From Moraxella pluranimalium (GTDB taxonomy: Bacteria; Pseudomonadota; Gammaproteobacteria; Pseudomonadales; Moraxellaceae): a DNA stretch of 64,000 bases. Location: positions 1 through 64,000 of the forward strand of contig NZ_MUYU01000018.1 of the NCBI RefSeq assembly GCF_002014825.1. The letters run 5' to 3'. Position numbers and translations under genes: made by a program. Below are positions 1 to 8,606 of this stretch, piece after piece; the stretch's first letter is position 1, and each line of letters opens with the position of its first letter. The notes under the pieces are model-generated. The model had not been told where the DNA came from, made no database searches, and saw only the letters and a program-made list of their open reading frames with translations.

Positions 1-68
1 TTTTGGGGTGCGGCTCATTCTTGGGTTTTTTGTCATCTAATTAGCACTGATTTAGTACTGATTTGACC

Positions 69-1982
69 CTAAGCATCGCCAAATTTGCGAGCTTTTTTGG
101 CTTGGCGTTTGGCAAAAAAGACTTCTTCAACTGCTTTTGGTCGATGGCTGCCGTGTGGGCGGTCTTTGAATGACTTAGCGCCTGCTTTTGCCCCTTTATC
201 AAAGCTTGGCTTATCTTTGCCAAACTTCTCACGGCGATCAGCTCGTGCACCACGCTCAAAACGGTCATTGCGGTCAAATTTCGGCACATCAAAGCCTTTA
301 TCAAAGCCCTTGTCAAAACGACGCTCGCCACGATGCTCAAAACCACGCTCATTACACTCTGAACGCTCAAAGCGATCACCATCGGCACGATAGTAGCTGT
401 CACGATTTTTGTATGGCTTATCAAAACTGCGATCACTACGATCGCCACGCTCACGATGCTCAAAACGCTCTTCACGGTTAAAACGCTCAGACTTCGGCTG
501 ATCAAAGTTTCGGCGATGGCTACGCTCGTGATTGCGCTCAAAACTGCGTTCGCCACGACTTTCAAAACGCTCGCCACGATGCTCAAAGCGATCGCCACGC
601 TCAGCACCACGCTCAAAACGCTTGGCATCATCAAAGCGTTCGCCCCGAGACTCAAAGCGATCCGAGCGACCTTCAAAACGAGATTTGCGACCAAATCCGC
701 CACGCTCTTGGCGAGCGCCGTCACGATCATCACGGCGACGATTGCGACCGCCTTTGCCTTTACGGCGTGGCTCATCGATGATACCAAAATTTCGGCGTGG
801 CTCTAGTCCTTCGATGGTGGCAATCGCCATATCACGCTTAAGGTAGCGGTTGATATTGGCAAGCTGTTTGTTGTCATCTAGGCTACACAGATTCACCGCC
901 ACGCCTGTACGCCCAGCACGGCCACAGCGACCGATACGATGCACATAGTCTTCGACTTGGCGGGGCAAATCATAGTTCACCACATGGCTGATGGCAGAGA
1001 TATCGATACCACGAGCGGCGACATCGGTGGCGATGAGCAGGTCGCACTTACCTGCTTTCATGTCGCTGACGATGCGGTTACGCTTGCCCTGTGGCAAATC
1101 GCCATGCAGATAGCGTGCCTTGTAGCCAACTTCGTTTAGGGTGTCGGCAAGCTTTTCGGTAGATAGCTTGGTGGCGGTAAAGATAACGGCTTGTTTGATT
1201 TCTGGATTATTCAGCACTTCAAGCAGGATTTTGTTTTTGTGATTAAAATCATCACAAAAATACACACTCTCATCGATGTGCGCTGACTCAACCTTAATCG
1301 AGACTCGCTCAGGGTTGGTGGTAAAGCTCTCAGCAATCTTACCCACCGCACCATCCCAAGTGGCAGATGACATCACCGTTTGGCGAGTGCTTGGGGTGTT
1401 TTCTAGAATTTCTTTGATATCATCGGCAAAGCCCATATCCAGCATACGGTCAGCTTCGTCCAAAATTAGCATATCAAGCCCTGACAAATCCACACGCCCT
1501 TCACGCATATGGTCAATCAAACGGCCCGGAGTGGCAATCACCACTTGCACGCCCTTACGCAGTGCACGTAGCTGCCCACCATACGGCGCACCACCCACCA
1601 ACGGCACGCTGAACATCCCACGCATCCCATCGCCATAGCGACGCACGCTGTCATGCACCTGCAAGGCAAGCTCACGAGTCGGGGTCAAAATCAGCGCATG
1701 AATGTGCTTTTCAAGCTTGGGCAGACGGCTCATCTTATCAAGCACAGGTAGGACGAACGCCGCTGTCTTGCCGCTGCCTGTCTGGGCAGATAATAATAAA
1801 TCACGACCATTTAGCGCATGGGGAATGGCTTGGGCTTGGATAGGCGTTGGCGTGGTGTAGCCACTTTTGGTCAGTGCCTTGATGATGCCTTTGTGCAGAC
1901 CTAAGTCCGAAAATTGTAGCACGAACTCGCCTGCCTGCTCGTCTGCTTGGGCGGTGTCTGCGGCGTGTAATTGATTAGTCAT
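69..1982 (-). CDS. DEAD-box ATP-dependent RNA helicase with long RG/charged C-terminal tail
   Basis: Cytoplasmic RNA helicase of about 637 residues. The Q motif lies at about 23-50, motif I AQTGSGKT at 66-73, PTRELALQ near 101, DEAD at 175-178, SAT at 206-208, and HRIGRCGRAG in the second RecA domain. From about residue 410 the protein becomes a roughly 230-residue low-complexity tail full of RGERFE/DRFE-like repeats, a typical RNA-binding extension. I chose the ATG at 1982 because AAGG lies 6 bases upstream; the reading frame stays open for 13 more codons upstream, but without a ribosome site. It is similar to the RhlE/SrmB/DeaD group, and the exact subfamily cannot be fixed by eye. It is divergent from relA across a 505-base gap with a long predicted leader. 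Role inferred: ribosome assembly or cold-stress RNA remodelling. Confidence 0.95.
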   Translation of the reverse strand: MTNQLHAADTAQADEQAGEFVLQFSDLGLHKGIIKALTKSGYTTPTPIQAQAIPHALNGRDLLLSAQTGSGKTAAFVLPVLDKMSRLPKLEKHIHALILTPTRELALQVHDSVRRYGDGMRGMFSVPLVGGAPYGGQLRALRKGVQVVIATPGRLIDHMREGRVDLSGLDMLILDEADRMLDMGFADDIKEILENTPSTRQTVMSSATWDGAVGKIAESFTTNPERVSIKVESAHIDESVYFCDDFNHKNKILLEVLNNPEIKQAVIFTATKLSTEKLADTLNEVGYKARYLHGDLPQGKRNRIVSDMKAGKCDLLIATDVAARGIDISAISHVVNYDLPRQVEDYVHRIGRCGRAGRTGVAVNLCSLDDNKQLANINRYLKRDMAIATIEGLEPRRNFGIIDEPRRKGKGGRNRRRDDRDGARQERGGFGRKSRFEGRSDRFESRGERFDDAKRFERGAERGDRFEHRGERFESRGERSFERNHERSHRRNFDQPKSERFNREERFEHRERGDRSDRSFDKPYKNRDSYYRADGDRFERSECNERGFEHRGERRFDKGFDKGFDVPKFDRNDRFERGARADRREKFGKDKPSFDKGAKAGAKSFKDRPHGSHRPKAVEEVFFAKRQAKKARKFGDA

Positions 1983-2303
1983 AAAAAACCTTGTATCAGT
2001 CATGCCCCCACGATGAGCCAATTTTTTTGGTCAAAAAAACCGACAAGCCAACTTCAGCAGATGCTTTAGGCTTGCTACAAAATTGCATTTTGGATTTGGG
2101 TGGCGTATTGTCGCTCAACTGCTTGTCGTGGTGCAAAAAAAGCACAATAAAAAACAAGCCAAAATCATCGCGACAGTTAGGACTAATAAAGATAAAATAG
2201 ACAAAGCAGGTGGCAAGCCACAAGCTTAGCAAGAAATCATATCATCACATGGGTCAAGTCAAACTTACCCATCAAAATCGGTGCGATGTCATCAAAAGCG
2301 TGT

Positions 2304-2316
2304 GTGAATTATTCAC
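2304..2316. promoter_or_regulatory. Palindrome GTGAATTATTCAC near helicase start point
   Basis: Perfect 13-base palindrome (six-base arms around a central T), about 10 bases downstream of the predicted helicase -10. It could be an operator or simply chance. Confidence 0.3.
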
Positions 2317-2326
2317 GAAAGATGAG

Positions 2327-2335
2327 ATTATAACA
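2327..2335 (-). promoter_or_regulatory. Extended -10 promoter for the DEAD-box helicase
   Basis: On the minus strand the sequence reads TGTTATAAT, a perfect extended -10. No good -35 is seen, which is usual for this class. It would give a leader of about 340 bases. Confidence 0.45.
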
Positions 2336-2435
2336 TGGTTTGGATAAAATTACTTGATTTATTTTATAAAACTGCTGATTCATGACTTTTTGGCATAAAA
2401 TTTATCGATTTTGTCTTTAAAATTACACGCCAAAG

Positions 2436-2444
2436 TGCCATAAT
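2436..2444 (+). promoter_or_regulatory. Extended -10 promoter for relA
   Basis: TGCCATAAT, an extended -10 about 44 bases before the relA GTG. A weak -35 (TTAAAA at 2417-2422) sits 16 bases upstream. Confidence 0.4.
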
Positions 2445-2487
2445 ACTAAGATAATAAAACGAAATTGGTTTGGACAAGGATACAACC

Positions 2488-4854
2488 GTGGTACAGATTC
2501 GTGACAGCCTGCCCCTGTTGGGTGGTAACAGTAGCAGCATGGACAGTGCGACACTGGCGGCAAGTTTGGTCGCCAAACAGCTGCATCCTGATTTTAAGGC
2601 ACAGCTTGCCAATCACAAGCTGGTCAGCGCCCTTGACCACACCAACAGCACCATCAATCCAAGCGATTTGAATGTCTCAGACATCGACATCGAAGCGTGG
2701 ATTGCCAAAGTCGCCGCTCGTATCGGCAAGGATGATTTGCCTATTTTGCGCAAAGCCTGCCAATTCGTCCAAATCCAAGTCAACAAACCCCATGTCACCC
2801 GCTCAGGTGCGTATATCACTGGTATCGGCATGGCAGATATTTTGGCGTATCTATTCCAAGATGAGAACGCCCTAGCCGCTGCCATGCTGTATCGCACCGC
2901 TCGCCGTGAGCTTGTCAGTATCGATACCATCAAAAAGAACTTTGGCGATGACATCGCACAGCTGGTCACTGATACGCTTGCGATGGGTAAGCTGTCTGAG
3001 AGTATTGAGAGCAACAAGCGACTTGAAGATTATTTTGAGAGCAATCAGCGAGATCAATTATCCAACATATACAGTATGCTCATCAGCACCACCAATGATG
3101 TGCGTGCGGTGCTGATTAAGCTTGCTGAGCGTACCTTTGCCATGCGTGAGCTGTCATTTTCACCGCCTGATCGCCAAAAGCGAGTGGCTCGTGAAGTGAT
3201 GACCATCTATGCACCGCTTGCACATCGCTTATCGATTGCACAGCTTAAATGGGAGCTTGAAGACTTAGCATTTCGCTATCTTGCCCCTGATGAATACAAA
3301 AAAATCGCCTCACTACTTGCCGAAAAACGCAGCGAGCGTGAAGCTTATATCGAGCTTGTCAAAGCCAAACTCAGCGCCGAGCTTGAAAAAGCAGGCATCC
3401 AAGGCGAAGTATCTGGGCGTGTCAAGCACATCTATTCAATTTGGCGCAAGATGAAATCAAAGAATTTATCCTTTGATCAGCTCTATGACATCCGAGCCTT
3501 GCGGGTGATGGTCAATACCAATGCCGAGTGCTATTATACGCTAGGTCTGGTACATGGACTGTGGCGACACATTCCTGAGCAGTTTGACGACTATATCACC
3601 AATCCCAAGCCCAATGGCTACAAATCACTGCATACAGCGGTGATTGCTGAGAATCGTACGCTTGAAGTGCAGATTCGTACCTTTGATATGCACTTTGAAG
3701 CCGAGCTTGGCAAAGCGTCTCATGTCAATTATAAAGAAGGTCTAAAAGCCAAAAAAGACGATTATCTCACCCAAAAAATCAGCTCACTGCGTCAGCTACT
3801 CGGTCAAGACATCCCTGATGGCGAAGATGAGATTGAGCTGGATGTCGATAATGCTGAGCGGATTTATGTCTTTAGCCGTGATGGTGATATCACTGAGCTG
3901 CCCAAAGGGGCGACGGTGCTTGACTTTGCTTACTATGTACACACCGAAGTCGGCAACCGTGCTCAAGGCGCACGGGTCAATGGTCGCTATGTACCGCTCA
4001 CCCATCAGCCCAAGACAGGCGATCAGATTGAGATCATCACCAAATCCAGCCGTGAGCCGAATCGTGATTGGCTGATGGCATCGCTTGGCTATATCCATAC
4101 CAATCGTGCCAAATCCAAACTGCGCCAATGGTTCAACAAACAAGACCGTGATAAGAATATCGAAACCGGCAAAGGGCTACTGCTTAGAGAATTTGACCGC
4201 TTATCCATCGCCCCAAATCAGGTCAATCTGTCCGACTATTTTGGTGAGCTTGGGGTCAAATCCGAAGACGATCTGTATGTCGCACTGGTCATCGGTGATG
4301 TGAGTGTCACCCAAATCAGCAACCTAGTCGCCCAAAAACTGCACATCGCAGAACCTGTGCCAGATGTGCCAACCATCGACATCAAGACGCCTGCTCGCAC
4401 CAATAAGTTTAAGATTGACTTGGATGGTTTTGATAATGTCGAGATGCACCTTGCCAAATGCTGTAACCCTGTGCATGGCGAGCCGATTACTGGCTTTGTC
4501 ACACTATCAAACGGGATCAGCATCCACAATCAAGGCTGTCCTGAATACCTAAGACTGATCGAAAAAGAGCCTGATCGTGGGGTCAATGCACATTGGCAAG
4601 ACAGTTTTGGTCGTTATCAGCCTGTGGTGATTCATGTCGAAGCACAAAACACATCAGGGCTACTGCGAGATTTGGTGCACGTGATTGACCGTGAAAAAGT
4701 CAATATCAGCCGAGCCGAAACACTGAGCAATGACGGTGCGATTAGCCATATGAAGTTTTATGTAGAAGTGGCAGGCATTTCGCATTTATCACGCCTGCTC
4801 AATAAAATCGAGCAACAGCCCGGGGTGCTACACGCTCGCCGAGCCACAGCATAA
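2488..4854 (+). CDS. relA: GTP pyrophosphokinase RelA ((p)ppGpp synthetase I)
   Basis: Ribosome-associated stringent-response enzyme that makes (p)ppGpp from GTP/GDP and ATP under amino-acid starvation. The protein has 788 residues, with an HD-like domain (about 90-225), synthetase domain (about 310-420), TGS (about 460-520), a conserved-Cys region with KCCNP, and a C-terminal ACT domain. The HD metal-binding HD is replaced (LYRTAR where SpoT has LHDVIED), so hydrolase activity is probably lost. The synthetase carries EQFDD, the ExDD signature of monofunctional RelA rather than the RxKD of SpoT. I chose the GTG at 2488 because AAGGA lies 7 bases upstream and the protein then starts MVQIR, as RelA proteins usually do; a TTG six codons earlier is less likely. 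The gene ends at a strong terminator. Confidence 0.96.
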   Translation: MVQIRDSLPLLGGNSSSMDSATLAASLVAKQLHPDFKAQLANHKLVSALDHTNSTINPSDLNVSDIDIEAWIAKVAARIGKDDLPILRKACQFVQIQVNKPHVTRSGAYITGIGMADILAYLFQDENALAAAMLYRTARRELVSIDTIKKNFGDDIAQLVTDTLAMGKLSESIESNKRLEDYFESNQRDQLSNIYSMLISTTNDVRAVLIKLAERTFAMRELSFSPPDRQKRVAREVMTIYAPLAHRLSIAQLKWELEDLAFRYLAPDEYKKIASLLAEKRSEREAYIELVKAKLSAELEKAGIQGEVSGRVKHIYSIWRKMKSKNLSFDQLYDIRALRVMVNTNAECYYTLGLVHGLWRHIPEQFDDYITNPKPNGYKSLHTAVIAENRTLEVQIRTFDMHFEAELGKASHVNYKEGLKAKKDDYLTQKISSLRQLLGQDIPDGEDEIELDVDNAERIYVFSRDGDITELPKGATVLDFAYYVHTEVGNRAQGARVNGRYVPLTHQPKTGDQIEIITKSSREPNRDWLMASLGYIHTNRAKSKLRQWFNKQDRDKNIETGKGLLLREFDRLSIAPNQVNLSDYFGELGVKSEDDLYVALVIGDVSVTQISNLVAQKLHIAEPVPDVPTIDIKTPARTNKFKIDLDGFDNVEMHLAKCCNPVHGEPITGFVTLSNGISIHNQGCPEYLRLIEKEPDRGVNAHWQDSFGRYQPVVIHVEAQNTSGLLRDLVHVIDREKVNISRAETLSNDGAISHMKFYVEVAGISHLSRLLNKIEQQPGVLHARRATA

Positions 4855-4874
4855 CGCCCCTTTCACACTTGATT

Positions 4875-4910
4875 AACCAATGCCGAGTAGCATACGGCAT
4901 TGGTTTTCTT
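4875..4910 (+). terminator. Intrinsic terminator after relA
   Basis: Perfect 11-bp stem AACCAATGCCG / CGGCATTGGTT with a 9-base loop, followed by TTCTT. Confidence 0.85.
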
Positions 4911-4931
4911 AACTGATCATAAGTACAGACC

Positions 4932-5819
4932 ATGCCAGAATTACCCGAAGTCGAAACCACCAAAGCCAGCCTTGAGCCACTACTGAACCAAACCGTCACC
5001 AAAGTCAGCATCCGCTATCCGACCTTGCGTTATGCCATTCCTGCCGATTTGGGCACTTTGGTCGGCTTTGGGCTCGTGGCGGTGCGTCGCCGTGCCAAAT
5101 ACCTGCTCTTAGATTTTTATCACACGATTGATCATCGGCACAAGACGGTGCTGATTCATCTTGGGATGTCAGGCAGCCTACAACAGCATCGAGACCTAGA
5201 CGCTCGCAAGCATGATCACCTGCTGATTGATTTTATTGATGATGATGGCGTGACGACGACGCTACATTATCATGACCCCAGACGCTTTGGGATGATCTTG
5301 TGGACGCACAATGATGACTATATCGGCACAATTGATACCGCCGAGCGGTTCTTGTCGCATCTTGGGCCTGAGCCACTTGATGATGCCTTTGATGTCGATT
5401 ATCTACGCCGTATCATCCATCGCACGGACAATCTACGCCAAAAAGCCATCACCAAACCCATCAAATCAGTTATCATGGATCAGGCGGTGGTGGTTGGCGT
5501 GGGTAATATTTATGCTGCTGAAAGTCTGTTTTTATCCCACATTCATCCTTTGACACCAGCTTATCAAATCGATGATGATAAGCTTGAAAAACTGGTCGCC
5601 AATATCAAACACATCCTTGCCAAAGCCATCATCCAAGGCGGCTCAAGCCTAAAAGATTTCACCGTTGGTAGTGGCAAGACGGGCTATTTTCAGCAGACGC
5701 TACTGGTCTATGGGCGAGATGGCGAAAGCTGTTATCACTGCGGCAGCCTACTTGAAAACACCAAAATCGGTGGGCGAGCGAGTGTATATTGCCCTAGCTG
5801 TCAGCCATTACACACTTGA
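4932..5819 (+). CDS. mutM: Formamidopyrimidine-DNA glycosylase (Fpg/MutM)
   Basis: Base-excision repair enzyme that removes 8-oxoguanine and formamidopyrimidines and then nicks the AP site. The 295-residue protein begins MPELPEVET; Pro2 is the catalytic nucleophile and Glu3 is conserved, so the start is certain even though the ribosome site is weak. The helix-two-turn-helix region reads VGNIYAAESLF. The C-terminal zinc finger has four cysteines (CYHC ... CPSC at about 267-290). It is somewhat longer than the roughly 270 residues of E. coli Fpg. It lies downstream of the relA terminator and so is probably transcribed separately. Confidence 0.97.
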   Translation: MPELPEVETTKASLEPLLNQTVTKVSIRYPTLRYAIPADLGTLVGFGLVAVRRRAKYLLLDFYHTIDHRHKTVLIHLGMSGSLQQHRDLDARKHDHLLIDFIDDDGVTTTLHYHDPRRFGMILWTHNDDYIGTIDTAERFLSHLGPEPLDDAFDVDYLRRIIHRTDNLRQKAITKPIKSVIMDQAVVVGVGNIYAAESLFLSHIHPLTPAYQIDDDKLEKLVANIKHILAKAIIQGGSSLKDFTVGSGKTGYFQQTLLVYGRDGESCYHCGSLLENTKIGGRASVYCPSCQPLHT

Positions 5820-5826
5820 TAAAATC

Positions 5827-5858
5827 AAAAAGCCCAGAGTTGACCATCTGGGCTTTTT
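5827..5858. terminator. Bidirectional terminator, mutM / bor-like genes
   Basis: AAAAAGCCCAGA / TCTGGGCTTTTT, a 12-bp stem with an 8-base loop and a T or A tract on each side. It serves mutM (+) and the lipoprotein pair (-). Confidence 0.9.
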
Positions 5859-5895
5859 GGCAGATTTCTTAAGAAAATTTCTTAAGCAAAATCAA

Positions 5896-6183
5896 TTATT
5901 TGCAATAAACTTTTGCAGTGCGTGGGGTGTAGATACCCAAGGTCACAAAGCTCAAAACAGCATCTTTTGGCTCAAGCTTGCTTTCAACTTTTGCCACATT
6001 ATGAGCGCCTTGGCAAACTTCTGCGGCATTCACGGTTTTTTGTTGGCCAATGCCTGATACAAAAAATGGTTGTGATTTTTGATAGGTTGGCGTTGCCTTA
6101 GCGCCACCGTTCACCAACGTAGTTTGTGCAGCACAGCCAGTCATCACAGCTGCCAATACAGCAAGACTTACAATCTTTTTCAT
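5896..6183 (-). CDS. Bor/Iss-family lipoprotein (second of a tandem pair)
   Basis: A 95-residue predicted lipoprotein. The signal peptide ends in a lipobox with Cys17 (VMTGC), followed by the Bor-family core FFVSGIGQ, NAAEVCQGA and LGIYTPRTAKVYC. Phage lambda Bor and plasmid Iss are outer-membrane lipoproteins linked to serum survival; the same role here is inference. It lies 21 bases downstream of a homologous gene with the same architecture, so the two form an operon that arose by tandem duplication. The second half (YTP..KVYCK ending) is the most conserved part. It ends at a bidirectional terminator shared with mutM. Confidence 0.85.
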   Translation of the reverse strand: MKKIVSLAVLAAVMTGCAAQTTLVNGGAKATPTYQKSQPFFVSGIGQQKTVNAAEVCQGAHNVAKVESKLEPKDAVLSFVTLGIYTPRTAKVYCK

Positions 6184-6204
6184 GATTATTCCTTAAGTAT
6201 TTAA

Positions 6205-6492
6205 TTATTTGCAATAAACTTTGTTTTGGTGTGGTGTGTACAAACCATTTGAAACAAAGCTTGCCAAACCATTCAAGAATGATTGTTGCGTTTCGATTTT
6301 GGCAACTTTGTGTGCGCCACCACAAACTTCAGCGGCATTTTCTACCACTTCTTGACCGATACCGCCAACGAAGAAATGTTGCCATTTATCAGCCGATGGT
6401 GCAGTTTGACCACCTTCTGACAGTAGATAAGTTTGGGTTGCACAACCTGTGCTAAGTGCGGCTACCAAGCCAATCATTGCAAGTTTTTTCAT
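6205..6492 (-). CDS. Bor/Iss-family lipoprotein (first of a tandem pair)
   Basis: A 95-residue lipoprotein with lipobox STGC (Cys17) and Bor-family motifs FFVGGIGQ, NAAEVCGGAHKVAKIETQQ and GLYTP, ending KVYCK. The ETQQ(S/T)F(L/V)NGL stretch closely matches lambda Bor. The start is set by AAGGA 6 bases upstream of the ATG. It is paralogous to the gene 21 bases downstream: same length, same cysteines, clearly diverged sequence. It has a strong sigma70 promoter directly upstream. Likely anchored in the outer membrane; function inferred only from the family. Confidence 0.87.
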   Translation of the reverse strand: MKKLAMIGLVAALSTGCATQTYLLSEGGQTAPSADKWQHFFVGGIGQEVVENAAEVCGGAHKVAKIETQQSFLNGLASFVSNGLYTPHQNKVYCK

Positions 6493-6538
6493 AATTCATC
6501 CTTAGGATTAATAACACAGTTAAGATACTGTAATTGTA

Positions 6539-6567
6539 ATTATATAACTTCAGAAATATGATTGCAA
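6539..6567 (-). promoter_or_regulatory. Sigma70 promoter for the bor-like pair
   Basis: Minus strand: -35 TTGCAA (6562-6567), 17-base spacer, perfect -10 TATAAT (6539-6544). Confidence 0.7.
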
Positions 6568-6710
6568 CTATTATTTACACAAAATAACTTTTTGAACAGC
6601 TAAATAATACATCCAAAGCACTGACTTAAATGACCATCAGCCATTTACAAATCCCCGATATTTTTGTAATATATCTGTAATAAATCCTTTGAAATACTTG
6701 CCAATATATC

Positions 6711-7829
6711 ATGAGCACACAAACTTATTATGACATCCTAGGTGTCGCCCAAAGCGCAGACATCACCATCATCCAAGCCGCCTATCACGCCCAAATCAAT
6801 AAATATCGCCATGACCCTGCACAGGCGCATATGCTTGGCATGGTCAATCAAGCCTATGATGTGCTCAGCAACCCCGCCAAGCGAGCCGATTATGATGCGT
6901 GGCTACGAGTCAATCAGTCACAGCCTGCCAGCGCACCGCCCTATACACCGCCCGTGCAAGTGTATCAGATGTCTGAACCAAGCTATCGTGCGCCTGCCAA
7001 GACGAGCAATTCTAAGATTATCGCTTGGCTGATTGGGCTGTTTTTTGTACTTTTGACCATTATTGTATTGGCATATATGTTCTTGTCATCGGTTGGGACA
7101 TTTGATGACGACGACACAGTCACGCCAATCAATCAACCTGCCCAAACCGTGCAAACCAACCCTGTTACTCTACAAGAAGTACAGCCACTTGAGCCGACCA
7201 CACCTGTCACTATCGACCCGCCAAAGCCTGTGGTCACCGTGACCAAAGAACAACAGACAGCACGCAACCAAGCGCACGCCCAATATCTGGCTGCGGTCAA
7301 TCGTATCAATAGCGTTTGGAACAGCCTACCCAAATCCACCCAAAACGCCCTGCGTGCCGAGCAACGAGCCATCAATGCCAAGCGTGAAGCCGACTGCAAA
7401 GCCCAAGCCGCTAGCCAATACACCGCCGCCATTGACCAAGAAGCTGCTCGCTTTGCTTGTGAAGTGCCACGCATGGATGCACGCACCGAAGAATTGCGTG
7501 TCTATGCCGAGACTATCCGCAGTCAGCCCCCAGCACCCGTCCAAAGCGATGTCAGCGATGACCCTGTGCACTATCTGAGCCCATCAGAAGCTCGTGCACT
7601 CTATGAAGCATCTGTGGCGAACATCAATGGCGTCTGGAACAATCTATCTGACGACACCCGAGAAACTCTGCGTGCCGAGCAACGAGCCATCAACGCCGAG
7701 CGTGAAGCCCGCTGCAAGCAATATGCCAAAGAGTATTATAGTAGCAAAAACGACCAAACCGTCGCCCGCTATCTGTGCGAAGTACCCGAGCTTGATGCTC
7801 GTGCGATGGAGCTTGCGGAGTATTATTAA
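6711..7829 (+). CDS. Membrane J-domain-like protein with two LprI/DUF1311-like repeats
   Basis: A 372-residue protein. Residues 1-67 resemble a DnaJ J-domain (TYYDILGV, NQAYDVLSNPAKRADYD). The HPD tripeptide needed to stimulate DnaK ATPase is replaced by RHD at 33-35, so co-chaperone activity is doubtful. A Pro/Gln-rich linker leads to one transmembrane helix at about 103-126. The C-terminal part, probably periplasmic, has an acidic and Thr/Pro-rich spacer and then two repeats (about 183-265 and 291-368). They share W..L....(Q/E)..LRAEQRAIN...(E/D).C and a later C-E-V-P, resembling the DUF1311/LprI lysozyme-inhibitor domain. The repeats are recent duplicates: LRAEQRAINA is identical in both. 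Monocistronic. Function unknown; an envelope or lysozyme-inhibitor-like role is inference. Confidence 0.75.
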   Translation: MSTQTYYDILGVAQSADITIIQAAYHAQINKYRHDPAQAHMLGMVNQAYDVLSNPAKRADYDAWLRVNQSQPASAPPYTPPVQVYQMSEPSYRAPAKTSNSKIIAWLIGLFFVLLTIIVLAYMFLSSVGTFDDDDTVTPINQPAQTVQTNPVTLQEVQPLEPTTPVTIDPPKPVVTVTKEQQTARNQAHAQYLAAVNRINSVWNSLPKSTQNALRAEQRAINAKREADCKAQAASQYTAAIDQEAARFACEVPRMDARTEELRVYAETIRSQPPAPVQSDVSDDPVHYLSPSEARALYEASVANINGVWNNLSDDTRETLRAEQRAINAEREARCKQYAKEYYSSKNDQTVARYLCEVPELDARAMELAEYY

Positions 7830-7876
7830 TCGGTTTATCACCAAGCAAGTATCAGCATAAGCTCAATCAAGACGCA

Positions 7877-7905
7877 TTGAACTGCACCAAGATGATTTGT
7901 ATAAT
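7877..7905 (+). promoter_or_regulatory. Sigma70 promoter
   Basis: TTGAAC (7877-7882), 17-base spacer, perfect TATAAT (7900-7905), 35 bases before the ATG at 7941. Confidence 0.7.
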
Positions 7906-7940
7906 ACACTCATCTATCTGTATAGGGTGATGAGAAGTTT

Positions 7941-8429
7941 ATGAAAACACTGTCTTGGTTGATGCTTGGCGTGATGCTAAGTGCAGCACTTGGCGCATCT
8001 GCTTATGCCAACACAGATGCTAGTGCCGATGATGACACTTGGTATCAGACATTTTTGGGCAAACCCAATACAGCCGAATACATCAAAATCAACTATGACA
8101 GTATCGCTCGCCATCCCATGCGTAATGGGTTTTATACCAGCGCATGGATTGAGCGGCGCCATGAGCATTTCCAAAAAACCAACTTTGGCACAAGCTACGC
8201 CATCGACCGCACACACTGGCTGACGGATTGTGCAAATGACCGCTATTTGCTTGATGAAATCAGCTGGCACGATGCCAAAGGCAAGCGACTAGATGGCGCA
8301 ACCAAATCTGTCAATCCAAGCACCGCCACCGATTGGACTGTCGTTATTGCAGGTAAGCCTGATTATGATGTCTATCAATGGATTTGCTGGATGGATAAAG
8401 TAAAAGCCCAAGACCAATCTGCTATGTGA
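7941..8429 (+). CDS. Secreted protein, possibly surface-adhesin protein E-like
   Basis: A 162-residue protein with a clear Sec signal peptide (positive N-terminus, hydrophobic core, ASAYA-N cleavage near 24). The mature part has a beta-rich pattern: WYQ...IKINYDSI, SAWIERR, a central DCANDRYLL, a YDAxGK-like HDAKGK, then a W...V near the end and a final WICW. This layout, with one Cys in DC and one near the C-terminus, recalls the surface-adhesin E-like domain; that is a resemblance by eye, not a firm match. It has its own strong promoter. No operon partner. Confidence 0.6.
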   Translation: MKTLSWLMLGVMLSAALGASAYANTDASADDDTWYQTFLGKPNTAEYIKINYDSIARHPMRNGFYTSAWIERRHEHFQKTNFGTSYAIDRTHWLTDCANDRYLLDEISWHDAKGKRLDGATKSVNPSTATDWTVVIAGKPDYDVYQWICWMDKVKAQDQSAM

Positions 8430-8564
8430 CCGCTAAGCTGGGCATTAGACTTGGCAGATTTAGCTTTTTTTTACAAATATATAGATTTATAATAACTTTA
8501 TCATAACTTATCAAAGATGGGCGACCCATCAGTCATCATTCGCCTGCTTTAGCCCGCCAAAATC

Positions 8565-8573
8565 TGCTATCAT
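8565..8573 (+). promoter_or_regulatory. Extended -10 promoter of the thioesterase gene
   Basis: TGCTATCAT, an extended -10, 34 bases upstream of the ATG at 8607. The same nine bases occur before parC. Confidence 0.45.
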
Positions 8574-8606
8574 GGGCAAATCTTTTTAAGCACATCGGAA
8601 CGTCTT

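Larger units (their letters stand above)
1983..2487. other. 505-base divergent intergenic region (helicase / relA)
   Basis: No convincing gene; the small open frames here have no ribosome sites or family resemblance. It holds an extended -10 for the helicase (minus strand), a 13-base palindrome just downstream of it, and an extended -10 for relA. About 340 bases lie between the predicted helicase start point and its ATG, a long 5' leader like those of cold-shock helicase mRNAs. Confidence 0.6.

Noticed and set aside
41..787. Long open frame (248 codons) in another frame of the minus strand
   Set aside because: It overlaps the repetitive tail of the helicase gene and codes for a hydrophobic Val/Ala/Ser repeat that mirrors the low-complexity DNA; no ribosome site or family.
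1996..2232. Small open frame between the helicase and relA
   Set aside because: No ribosome site and no recognisable product; it overlaps leader DNA.
2470..2487. TTG start for relA
   Set aside because: The GTG at 2488 has a clear AAGGA at 7 bases and gives the usual MVQ N-terminus.
6205..6492. Bor-like genes as part of a prophage
   Set aside because: No phage structural, integrase or lysis genes are nearby; the flanks are core genes.
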